Assembly (NCBI RefSeq): GCF_000002235.5
Contig: NW_022145601.1
Span: 5,026,322-5,090,321, forward strand
Reading direction: 5' to 3'
Source: Strongylocentrotus purpuratus
Taxonomy: Eukaryota > Echinodermata > Echinoidea > Camarodonta > Strongylocentrotidae
DNA length: 64,000 nt
Part shown: positions 51,248-62,391 of the stretch, in pieces
Position numbering within the stretch: position 1 is the first letter of the stretch
Layout of the letters: the number at the start of each line of letters is the position of its first letter
Notes under the pieces: generated by a model
The model's database searches: none
Seen by the model: the letters and a program-made list of their open reading frames with translations, nothing else
What the model was told of the DNA's origin: nothing
Program-made: the position numbers and the translations under genes

Positions 51248-54195
51248 GGTGATGAGGTTGCTAGGTGGTCCCGTTGGCCACACCCAAAATCAACGAAGGC
51301 GATTCTGCACAGATTAAAAAGAAGAGAGACAAGAGTATTATGATTATGTTTGATAAACATGTTTCATTGGGGCTGGAATGGGAGGGTGGTGGAGGGAGAG
51401 TATCAAAAGACAGTGGGGAGGGGAGTACATGTATGAACCCTCCTCCCAGTCAACTTTGAATGTCCACGACAATGCCGAAATAACTTTATCCGGAAATTAG
51501 TAAATCATTTGACTTTATCATGTTTGCTGTAAAGCCTGTACATTTACAGCCCTCGAGACCGATATTTGCCAGTCTTGTGGCCTGGGCCTTCCTACAAATT
51601 TTTATGAGACCGAGTCATGGGATGTCGGTCTACTGGTCCGTTTCTTTCCAACATTACACTCATGAACAAAAACAAAAGATTCGTGGACCTCTGAAGTATA
51701 ATGTAACTGACAATCACTTTTCAAGTCTGTTTTGAAGTTTTTTTTTCATAGTTAATGGCGATCAGCATTTCCACAAAATATGCTATTATCTCTTTTTTCC
51801 AATACCATGAAAACGGTGTTGGATTCACTACTGTGGTAGACTTCTGTTTGATAACAACTTCGTCTTCTTTCTTTTTTTAAATCTGTCATTGTAAGAATCG
51901 CTGAATGAAGGTTTTTTGATAAATGACGTATTAGTAATAGGCTAGAAGGCCACAAAATTCTTCAAAAATAGGATTACATGGTCCATAAAACACATTCAAT
52001 ACATTCCATTAGATGAAATGGGACAAAGTAAACAAAATGCCAATGTACTCCGTACATATATTTTATATATGTTAATGTGTACAGATGTATGAGCTACGTA
52101 CAATACTAAACACTGCAAAAGTGCTCGGTATAAACAAACAAGGAAAAAACTGCCCAACATGAATGTGTCTGAATTGATTTGGGACAATTTTATTATATGC
52201 CCCAGCTTGGATAATTTCTGCTTATTTTTTTTTTGGTAAGAAGTGATCGTAACTGAGCAAACACATTGTCCAAGTTGGGCATATAGAGGCGGATCTGGGG
52301 GGGGGGGTGTTTCGGCGGTTTAACCCCCCCCCCCCCCCCCCCCCCCGGCAAAAAGCTAGATCCGCCCCTGGCTATAGTTGCCCCCAAAGATGGTCAGACA
52401 CAATTATTATGCCCATGTAGCACATTTCTACCCGATATGTTTTATAGCAGGTTATAGCACATGCTTTCATACAAGATACAAAGTTTAGCCTGATTTACCA
52501 AATGGGATGATCATCATCGTTGAAGGATGGCAAAGAAAAGAAGAGACTAACTTAGCTTAATAAACTTGAAGATCTTCTACGCCCGAAAGTATACCACAAC
52601 TCCACAAGAGGACACTGGTATATTTCACAAACGGCATAAAAATCCAATGAAAGACAACTGGCTGTTGCTTCGAATGTCGCTTAGCCACACTGGATTTATA
52701 CAGCGGTGTCATATAGCATTTTGCAAGCTTGTGGTACAGTTGAGTTGGAATCCAGTCGACTCCGTGCCTACATTGTGAAGATCACAAAATCATCTTCCCG
52801 TCTTCAAAGCCGCTAGCATCCACTTCGAAATTATCACGAAATCACCTTCCCTCTCACAAAGTCAAGAAGATAAATGACAGATATAGACAGCATAAGCCTC
52901 GCATTATCATTAGTTCTCTATTTATGAATTGGTAGTCAAAACTCCACATAGCACTCCTGTCATATAAAGTTTGACAGCGAACTGGCTCGAGCATAAAACG
53001 TTGACCCGAGAATACCTTTTATGATTACCGCTGCTATGGCAACATAGTCCGTGGGTGGTGTCGTATTCTGAGGGTCCCATTCAGGTTTCAGGACATGCAT
53101 CGCTATCTATGCTACTTTGGCATCGCGAAGAGTTTTATGGAATTGTATAGAATTTTGCCGGATTAGTAGAGATATTGAATAAGTAATATTCTCGGGTTAA
53201 GTAAAGAAGAGTAAAGTGACAAAAGCGATGTATTGAAAAATGACAGTGACCTTGGATTAACTATGAATATAACCCAAATTACCACTCCACAGGAATCTGA
53301 ATTGGACGACAAGATCGTAAGGCGAAGACATGATGCTCTACATTTCGAATGGCATTGAAAAAATTGTCAAAATGGATAATGGTTAAGCACTACTCAAAAT
53401 GATGATAAAGAAACTTGTGATAGGTTGATTTACTGCGATTATTGAAATTACAAATAGAGATCAGTTGCGATCACGTGATTGAACTAAGAATAATATTAAT
53501 CTCATATCAGCAGACGACAAGCGTGATCGAATTAATGGGTATCGATTGCAAGTCAATCAAATTAATGGATTCGCCAATATATGCTTATCGGATAGATCTA
53601 TAGATAAATGAGAATTCAATTATCATGTGATGAGAAATGGTGTTATTATCACGTACCTGTCGAGATTCCAAGATATCTATGTGATTAACCGAGATTGTTA
53701 TCTTTCATCGTATGAGGATATTGGATATCAAAAACAAACTTAATGATGGGCGACCCCACGCCGTGATTTCAAAATATTAAATCAATGTAGAAAAGTCAAT
53801 ATCCATGATTAAAAAGTGTGCAGTGTGAAAAAATTATGTCGTAATAATTGAGATGATAATAGCCATGAGTTAGATACAAAATTCAGCAAAAGCGTATACA
53901 AACCCACAATTTTGCCTATTAAATTGTGTAGCATACGCATTCTGCTGAAGCATCATTTCGACATATTTTCATTGTAGTTCTTCGAATGAAGAAGAGCATT
54001 AAGAAATGTGACACTGAAATACAGTGATATTCATGGGAGGGAGTGTCCTGTACACGTTAATCTAGAAAACATCTTCTCGTTCGGTTGTTATTGATTACAT
54101 AATTATGATTTAATCATAAACAGACGGCTAGTTAGTACGTGTCAAAATCTTCGCTTAGTCTTTAAATATCTTTCAGAACAACGAAAACAGACCAT
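51248..54195. other. Gene-free; one G/C-run element
   Basis: A hAT-like element with G and C runs lies at 52285-52370 (ends gaggcggatctgg and ctagatccgcccctg, flanks imperfectly similar). No exon was recognised in the rest. Confidence 0.45.
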
Positions 54196-54494
54196 GGGGT
54201 GTTTCACAAAGATCCTAAGTCAAACTTAACTCTAAGTTGGAATTAAAAATTAAAAAATTATGAAAAGCCGTTAGCATCATTGAAAATATTTTGTAAAAGT
54301 TATTTTAAAAGGCATAAAATGTTGATTCGAATCATTCACATTGTCTATTATCAAGGAGATTTCATGTTCCTGACGTGGAATTTATAAAAAGTCTAAAATT
54401 CTTGAATTTTTGCTTTTGAATATAAATGGCTCTCCATAATATTCAAGTCAAACTTAAAGTTAAGTTCGACTTGGGATCTTTGTGAAACACCCCC
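54196..54494. repeat. MITE-C, subtype 1
   Basis: Ends GGGGTGTTTCACAAAGATCC and complement. The inside matches 45426-45736 in reverse order, so the two are in opposite orientation. Confidence 0.75.
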
Positions 54495-54654
54495 AGGGCG
54501 TAAAATAGTTCAAGTCATTGAGAGGGGCACGGGGGTGGCATCAATCACCCGAGACATGCTGATAGATAGAAATGTGAAACAAAAAAGTCACCCGATTATG
54601 GGATGGGTGGGGAAGGGGTCGTACATGTAACAATCACATTCCTATCTCAAACTC

Positions 54655-54675
54655 CCCCCCCCCCCCCCCATCTCT

Positions 54676-54726
<51 letters not shown>
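54655..54726. repeat. Poly(C) and (CT)n
   Basis: C run followed by about 24 CT dinucleotides. Confidence 0.9.
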
Positions 54727-54727
<1 letters not shown>

Positions 54728-55979
54728 GTTCTCTACTTCTTTCTCTGACCCTCTCTCTACCCTCTAATTTTTTCTCTCCCCCTTTCTTGTCCCTTTTCAG
54801 TTATTAAATGGTGGCGGGCACGAGCCCCCGCAACCCCTTTTCTCAGCAGGTGTTTGAGATGGTTGAATAAGGAAATATGGAAAGAGGAAAAAAGAGCAGT
54901 GTAGAGGTGGGTCATTCACTCGACCTTTGTCTGATTCCGACAGGTTGTATGATTTTAAAAATCGAAGCCTCGAGGTGTGTACGTGGTATGTGCTGTCAAA
55001 AGGAGGGATGGGTAAGAATTCGACAAGGATACAAGATGGTACGAAAGTTTAACCCCTACGCATGCGTGAATTCATCGCATCTTTTACAAATTCCACAAAC
55101 TTTATTTTTTTAAAGGCCCACTGCACTACTGATAGCTTCTTGCGCCCTCTATATAGCAAACAATGGCTAATCGGTGCCTGTTGGTCCCCCATGATCCTCT
55201 TTTTCTTATGTTAATTGAGAGCTGATTTGATGAGATAACCATCTATCAGTGACATTGCAGGGTGGTCTAATCCCCCTGGCGAAATTTGTACTCATTGCCT
55301 TTAATATTCATTCAACTGCAATGACATCGAAATTTTACAATGACGAGGGGATAAATCGAAGGTTGTACGAAGAAAGATAAATTTTCAAAAGGATGATCAA
55401 TAAATCAAATCAAATCAAAATCAAATCAAGTGTTTCTTTGTGAGATATGAGTGATTAAATATCAGCAATAGTGATTGAAGCATTCTTCATGCGTATACAG
55501 GCCTAATTCGTTTCTGCTACTACAGCCAGTTGGAGGTTGGGGGCACGACCCCCTCAGAAACCCGATTGGCATACCTAAAATAAAAATGAAATTATGCCCC
55601 TTTTGTACATAACATCTTGGATACACCATAGAATAAAACTCTAAAACCTTGAGACTAAGCATGAACAAAGTTCAGTCACATTATATATGCATGTATATAA
55701 TGGTAGAACATAATAAAAATCAAATATTTGTTAAACAGAGTCCGAAACACACGCGGCAATTACATGTGTATTTATAGAACAATGCCGAAATATATATGTG
55801 TATATGCGACAACTATTGTGGGCAAACATATACAATAGCGACTGGGCCTAATGAATTTAAAACGGTATTGTTTGTTTTCCTGTAAAAAGTAAGCCAAATG
55901 AAAATGCATTATAGGGAAAGAAATATAAAACTGAGCTAGATCGAAAGCAGCCACTAGCAAGGATTTGCATGCATCACCA
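54727..55979. other. No gene recognised
   Basis: Contains an (AATCA)n run at 55390-55431. Nothing else identified. Confidence 0.4.
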
Positions 55980-56408
55980 CAGAGGCGTATCCACTTTACT
56001 TATGAGTCGGCAAACGCCCCCGCCCCCTCCCACCACCCTTTTTTAAACCTCAATCACTATGAATATGACTGACAAAGAAAGCGGACAAAATATACAGTTC
56101 CTCAGGTAGACAAAGGATCATCCCTTCACTGCTATAATCTAAAAATGTGTAGAACAGGTGTCACATGCATATTCACCTTTTTACATAATAACAGTGAAGG
56201 GATGTTCCTTTGTCTACCTGAGGAACTGTATATTTTGTCCGCTTTCTTTGTCCGTAATGTTCATAGTGAATATATTATAAAAGGAAATAATTAAATTAAT
56301 ACTCCAGCACAAGCATTATCATACATGTATGCTTCTGTGCATGTCGCCTCGCCCCTTCCGCTAAGAGAAGATTCCTCAGATATTTATACATTTCAGGATA
56401 CGCCTCTG
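55980..56408. mobile_element. hAT-like ends enclosing a hairpin
   Basis: Ends CAGAGGCGTATCC (55980) and GGATACGCCTCTG (to 56408) are perfect inverted repeats. No matching 8-bp flanks are seen. The inside is largely the hairpin at 56055-56268. Confidence 0.55.
56055..56268. repeat. Near-perfect 214-bp hairpin
   Basis: Arms of about 77 bases. The inner 59 bases (from CAAAGAAAGCGGACAAAATA inwards) differ at one position only. The loop is about 60 bases. No ORF. Confidence 0.8.
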
Positions 56409-56479
56409 AACAAATTAAGCAATAAAAAACATATTCAATAATGAGGTAATAATAAAAGACACTAGTATCCAATTCTTAC

Positions 56480-56532
56480 CGCGAAAGCTCCGAACCACCA
56501 TGTCAGCCATTCAAACTGTGTCTGTATGCAAG
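56480..56532 (-). CDS. Candidate exon (CIQTQFEWLTWWFGAFA)
   Basis: A 53-base block between a strong acceptor (cttttctcctttag|CT) and donor (GCG|gtaaga), open in one frame, giving an aromatic, membrane-like peptide. No partner exon with matching phase could be fixed. It may be real or a chance pair of splice sites. Confidence 0.3.
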
Positions 56533-56595
56533 CTAAAGGAGAAAAGCTTTTTGATTTTTCAAAGATAGTAATCGATTTTTGACCATCAAATCATT

Positions 56596-56745
56596 CTACG
56601 AATCTTCCTCTTCAAAAGTCCTCACAAACTCGGCCAAGTAACCCGGATCGGTAACCCTTCCAATACAGCTTCCCCGCATATAGTAGTAGAATTCACCCAA
56701 ACAATTCCCTTCAAGGTAAGTACCCGCAAACAAAGCATCATATCT
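56596..56745 (-). CDS. Candidate terminal exon
   Basis: The minus-strand frame reads TYLEGNCLGEFYYYMRG, then IGRVTDPGYLAEF, then an acidic end FEEEDS and TAG. The composition looks protein-like. The acceptor (gtaaag|G) is weak, and the opposite strand also has an open frame ending at a good donor (TTCAAG|gtaagt, 56717). Strand and status are uncertain. Confidence 0.25.
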   Translation of the reverse strand, partial: RYDALFAGTYLEGNCLGEFYYYMRGSCIGRVTDPGYLAEFVRTFEEEDS

Positions 56746-56819
56746 CCTTTACCAGCTCAAGTGGTCAATTAAGTGTTTTTTAATTGGGCTAAATGATTAC
56801 AAAATTCGCTCTGGTCTAC

Positions 56820-57047
56820 TTTCCGGTGAACTTTAGACAGACAGAGTCTGTCCCGTATCTCTGGCGTAGCTCGCTCAAGACAAAATATGTCAACGAAGTG
56901 TGTCGCTTTAGCTACTACTTTGACACGTTCGAGAAGAAAGATGAGACAAGAAGTTGCGTAGGCCTGAGCCTAGAGATGTTCACCGGTGGCCGAATGACGA
57001 ACCCGCTGGGACGATTCGACGTGGAGGGCGTGATGGAATGCTTATAA
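56820..57047 (+). CDS. Candidate coding block, plus strand
   Basis: The frame ends TAA at 57045-57047 and shows strong C/G preference at third positions (for example RFSYYFDTFEKKDE and GLSLEMFTGG). A plausible acceptor is actttag|A near 56835. The family is not recognised. An antisense frame is also open over part of it. Confidence 0.3.
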   Translation, partial: FPVNFRQTESVPYLWRSSLKTKYVNEVCRFSYYFDTFEKKDETRSCVGLSLEMFTGGRMTNPLGRFDVEGVMECL

Positions 57048-57125
57048 ACATCACAAACGCGGTCATGGGTCATGACAAAATCATTTTCAATCCTGTCACT
57101 CATAATAATGTCTGGCAGACTCTCC

Positions 57126-57148
57126 CACCCCCCCCCCCCCCCCCCCTC

Positions 57149-57190
<42 letters not shown>

Positions 57191-57240
57191 CCTCTCTCTC
57201 TATCTATCTTTCTTTCTGTCTCCCTCTCTCTGTCTCTCCT
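57126..57240. repeat. Poly(C) and (CT)n
   Basis: C run followed by imperfect CT repeats. ORFs over it are artefacts. Confidence 0.9.
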
Positions 57241-60214
57241 CCCAACTATGTTGTTCTCATATTTCTGTAAATGTATGTCACAGACCGAGATCACATCACT
57301 CATCACACATGTCATTCACCTTTCGATCCTAATATCATGTATATGCCTTTTGAAAAACATCGCTGATGAATAAAACCTAAAATGTTTCAAGGAATCTTCA
57401 GGGACCATCCCAATCGTACCCCGGCCCAAATAAACAAGATAATAAATCTTGCTCAAGAGGACACAGAATTTCATATCTTTCATGGAAACTGATTCAACGA
57501 ATTGTGTTCGGTTATGTTGTTGTTTGCGAGGTGTGTGCGTGTGTGTGGTGTGTATACACCGTGCAAATAATATCATTGCCCTACTATACGATACTCCTCC
57601 TTTCAAAGAAATATTTTGAACATGAAAATATTATGTCAAGGATGCAAAATCGGAAGACACTTCTTTGCTAAAGTTCAGTCACAAAGCATAAAACTGGAGA
57701 CCCGTTTGACTTGTTAGTAACCAACTTGATAGAATCATATCTCACTGTTACCAAGGAAACAAAACGCACGGTCGTGGTCGCGTTGAGTCGGCCAAACGAG
57801 TCAGCTTCGTACTGTTCGTGACGTATGATACGAATGTACCCAGAATACACCATTTAGGACAAACATTGTCAGTCATTTCTTGTCTTTGTTCAGCTTAACT
57901 CGGGACGGAATGTCGAGAGCTCTTCACAATTCTAAATTGAATTGGTTGCTATATGCATGGGAGGAGAGAGCTAGAGCGAGTCAAAATGTTTGTCCTGTGT
58001 CTCACCGAATTTGTTTCCTTCATTTGTTTTCCTCTGCCATTTTCTAAGAAAAAATACGAGTTTTTCTGCTCTATGGTCATCATTTTCCTCGCCCTGTTTG
58101 ACTCATTGTCTCATCTCCATATCATTCTTTTTTTTTTTTTTTTTTGGGGGGGGGGGGGTCACCGTATAATTTCATTTTCTTCCCCCTCCTCTCCTTTTTA
58201 CCTATTAATAATAATAATAATAATAATATTGGATATTTATATAGCGCACATATCCACCACTGCCCTTTAATTGACTTTCTTAACATTTTCTTTTAAATCA
58301 ATATTTTTATTTTTTCTTCCAATTTTTCCTTGCTTCCCTTTTCATTTCTAGTCAGCCATTCATCCCCTGACCCATTTCCTCTCAAATTTGCTTTGTTTAT
58401 TTGCCTAGAAAGTTGGCAAAACTGAAGGAATCGTTCATAACTCCCTTATGATAGTACGCGTTAGAAATGGGAAGAAAAAATGGCCGCGTTGAGCAATCGT
58501 CTACGTCATAAATTCAAATAACATAATTATTAAAGAGTCTTCTACCTTCTTGATCGTCCAAAATGGAAACTGGTTACGTATAGTAAGTTTAATTAAGTAT
58601 CTATTTGGGCCTATAGTCGTGCTAATCAAATGTTATTTGAACGCAAATATTTGATCACGATAACGGCCGGTGGTGGCCGATCGATTCTCCCACTAGCTTT
58701 CTTAATCAAGCGCCTGGACAATTATCTATTGAGTTTATTCTAATGAATTAGCTGATGTAATTAACACCATGAAAAGGTAAATGTTATACAATAGTGATTT
58801 AACAGGCAGCGTGTTTTTCCTCACTGATATTTAGCCAAACTCTTTCCATTTATCAAGAGAGGACGATGAGAAATTGTGCTATGAAATATCTTCAGTTCAG
58901 CATTTTGACGTATTATACGATCATTTACTATATCAAATACACATTTGTTCCATAACTATTCAGCCAATTTAACGAAACATAAGCATGCTTGTAATTAATC
59001 CAATATTAACTTACTTTTCAAATCAAGTAATTATAATCTCGATCAAATATAAAAAAAACAATAAAAAAAATCTTTTCACGTACATTTATTTGAAGAAAAT
59101 AGTAATCAATTTCTACTTACTTTCAAAAAAAAAATTAAATTTCTTCCAAATAGAAGTAGGCCTAAGCCTATACGTTTCCTCGCTTGAAGGACGCTGAGAT
59201 TGGTATTCCGGTACATGTAGTAGACTCTTATACTAGGGTCGCCTTTAGCTTGAGATGCAACAGGAGTAATTAAAGCTATGACTTTCCTCTTTAAATGGAT
59301 TTTGTTACTCCACGCACTTTTATATCAAAGAATAAGCCCCACCCAGAACTACAACCAATTTTTGAATGTTCACATGTAATGATGACGTCAATGCTGACTA
59401 CGCCCTCTACCAGTCACATTTCTTAGAACAGTCGTGTATTCCAACATGAAAATGATGTAGTGTCCTTGGTTGAATGACCATTATGGCGGAGAGGGGTAAA
59501 CATGACTGGTATCCAAAGCTCCTTTAGTCTCCAACTTTCCCCCTATGGCGGCAAAACAAGACCATTGATGGTGGCACCAAACTAAACTTTAAACACCAAA
59601 TTCTTCGAGTGGTTGCGAAATGTATCTTTCATTTATATTAAAGGTATTTGTCTTGTCACGCCGATTGTCCTCGGACGTGTCACTCTGAAAAGCAAACGAT
59701 GTATAGCATTTATTCAAACAAAAGACACCATTACTGCTACTCTTTTTATGATTACATGCAACGATTGCTTGATGCCTTGGGCTAATTATTTATCTGCTCA
59801 AAAAGGGCAAAGTTGGTAATGATTATTGTTTCTCTGAAATGAGAATAAAAGATTGACGTCACAAATAAGTAGATCGGGACCATTTCCATAGTGTCATTAA
59901 TAAGGAAAGCGTTACGAAAGGGAAAGTGTTTTACAAAACAAATAAATAAATGGGTATGTCAATATTTCTGATTGTTTCTTGACTTGCATAAGATGGTGTT
60001 ATGGTGTATTAGCGATTAACAATAGTCATGGATGGCAACGTTTACAGTCGATCGGATGTGAAGTAATACGTCACAGATAGAGTATTGTTTTAATGGATGA
60101 CGTTCATGGGATTAACAAATACCAAGAATCATCTTGTTGTTGGTGTGTTTGTTTTTTGTCTGTCACTGTCTTTGTTTTCGTTATTGATCTTTCCATGGTT
60201 ATTTTTGTATTTGT

Positions 60215-60218
<4 letters not shown>
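57241..60218. other. No firm gene; low-complexity pieces
   Basis: A T run and G run sit at 58128-58158. An inverted LINE/SINE tail scrap lies at 58206-58252 ((AAT)n, then TATATAGCGCACAT). A minus-strand frame 57853-57735 (MVYSGYIRIIRHEQY) has some coding look but no clear splice context. Confidence 0.35.
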
Positions 60219-60257
<39 letters not shown>

Positions 60258-60385
60258 GAATTCGTTCTGCTATGATTCTTCTTCTCTTAACATGTTTTTC
60301 TCTTTTTCAATCTACGCTCACCTATATCGGTGGGTCCACGAGGGGGTAGCACAGGTGGCACTTACCCCCCCCCCCCCAAAAAAAA
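60219..60385. repeat. (CT)n and C/A-run element scrap
   Basis: CT dinucleotides at 60219-60253. At 60330-60385 there is a piece with 'ggtggcacttacc' followed by C and A runs, like the G/C-run hAT family but without paired ends. Confidence 0.6.
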
Positions 60386-61181
60386 AGGGCCAAAATTTGC
60401 ATGTGATTAATATACCCTTTTTCCTTCAGTAGTCACGAAATTTCCTTTACAGTGCTTTTACTTTATCTTTATGTTCTTTAGTTTAATCCTATTTCTGAAT
60501 TCTTCGAGAATTCTGTTTACAGTCATTTTGATTTTAGTTCCTCTAAACTCTTTTTTCCCCTTCGATGTTCAAGATATCTTGTTTACAATACTTTAACATT
60601 TCTCCTCGTTGCAGATTTTAATATTTTCTTCGGTTTTCAAGGATTTATGCTTGCAGTAATCCACTGGTCTTATTGTTTATCGTCTTGTTCACAGTTTTCT
60701 ATATTGTCCTATTTCTCTTATTCGTTCGTTTTCAGTTTACTTCAAATTTCTTTATTACTGGCCGACGTCATTCAACAGGCTCTGGGCCCCTCGGACATCT
60801 CAGAATTGGTCCTTGGTTTCCGCTTTCAATTCGACCCATATAATGCTCTCTCAAACTAACAGCGTGTGTTCCAATTTAACACGATCATGACGAGGCTTAA
60901 CATAAATTAAGGCTTGCGGTGTGTGTTGTTAGCACAATCACTAACATTTACAGAGCTACAATAAGGGTTTTCAAATATCCTGAAGAGGGACATGGAATAA
61001 GCTAAAAGATAATTTCTATTATTGGACAACACCGGCCTCAAAAACCGATCCTTTAGCGTTACAAATCCCCTATATAGGGATTACAAATTACTCATTGAGT
61101 ATCTCTTTGTTATTGGGATTATTTTATTCTTGCTTGTACCAAGCTCTCAAGAATAGCTACAAAAGCGAGCAATCAGAGATC

Positions 61182-61216
61182 TCTCTCTCTCTCTCTTCTT
61201 CTTCCTCTATCCACGC

Positions 61217-61251
<35 letters not shown>

Positions 61252-61311
61252 GCTTGTTTCTTTATTTAATTCTTTCTGTCTCTTTCTCTCTTCTTCTTCC
61301 TCTATCGACGC

Positions 61312-61346
<35 letters not shown>

Positions 61347-61350
61347 GTTT
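61182..61350. repeat. (CT)n tandem segment, duplicated
   Basis: Two similar stretches of CT repeats, each followed by 'gtttctttatttaattctttct', form a tandem duplication of about 105 bases. Confidence 0.8.
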
Positions 61351-61467
61351 GTTTCTTTATTTAATTCTTTCTTTCTCTTCCACCCTCCTCCTTCCTCTAT
61401 CTCTCCATCTATTCATCCCGCACCTAAGTCAGATTAAGAAGTGTCACGAATTCTGGTATTTGCTTAC

Positions 61468-61537
61468 CTTACGGATAAGTCGTTCCGCTATGTCGAGGGG
61501 ATATGTCTTAAAACCCAGGATTATACGGTAGCCCCAA
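61468..61537 (-). CDS. Candidate exon (WGYRIILGFKTYPLDIAERL)
   Basis: A 70-base block with acceptor caccttgtag|T and donor CGTAAG|gtaagc, 23 open codons. Its one-base start phase fits the two-base end of the candidate exon at 62319-62391. The peptide looks natural, but no family is recognised. Confidence 0.4.
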
Positions 61538-62189
61538 CTACAAGGTGCATGGTGTTGCAAAGGGGAATTACTGTAATACCCTAGTATTCAGTTTTCCGAA
61601 TTATTATTTTATTTTTGTAAACAGTAAGTATTAAATGCAAGGCACAAACACGAATTATCACTAGCTTTGTTTACTTACATTCACATCAAAGTAAATAACT
61701 CTATTTTAAGTTGGGAGGCAGTTGTAAAAAAAAATATATAGAATTAAACCCGAATTCGGTTTGAAATTCTTTTTGAACAAACGCCGATAATTTAAAAATC
61801 CGACCAAAATCGTATATGTTATAATGTATTACATTGTTGGGTTTCAAAGTAAATAAGTTGGTTAAATACTGGTATGTAGGCTTAATTTGTTTAGATTTTG
61901 TTTTCATTCTTCCTTTTTTTTAAAGAAATGAACATCTAAAATAAACGTGGAATATTGTAACGGAATACATTTTATATTTGCAAACTGAAAATGTAATCCC
62001 GTATATCAGTATACAATTAGAGAAGGTCATCTCATAATGATTAACATAAATTGAACTCATACGTGTTTGGTTGGTGCTGTCAATAATACTTATACTGCAA
62101 GATGGAGAAAAAACTACAAATATTTTCAAACCACACATAGAAAATATTTCTCATATCACAGTTGTTACTATCATGGCTATGATAACAAT

Positions 62190-62257
62190 AATGTATTTAT
62201 ATAGCGCATTTGAACATATTTTCCATATACATGTTCAAATGCGCTTTATAATTATGT
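62190..62257. repeat. GCGC(T)TATATAA tail hairpin
   Basis: Two inverted copies of the LINE/SINE-type tail (TATATAGCGCATTTGAACAT and complement) face each other. Confidence 0.55.
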
Positions 62258-62318
62258 TAATAACAGAAGAGATGAGTTTTTAGATACTTATTTATCAATG
62301 AATATAAGATATACTTAC

Positions 62319-62391
62319 AATATTATTTGAGTATGAAGAGACACGTTCTCGGAAATGACCGAAGAGACGATTGGCAAATCTTTGTAAGATC
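62319..62391 (-). CDS. Candidate exon upstream of 61468
   Basis: A 73-base block with acceptor tgattttttaag|GA and donor ATATT|gtaagt. In the frame that joins 61468-61537 it reads SYKDLPIVSSVISENVSLHT. It lies 300-500 bases inside a GC-richer stretch (62640-62880) that could be a promoter, suggesting a minus-strand gene beginning near 62.9 kb. Confidence 0.35.
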
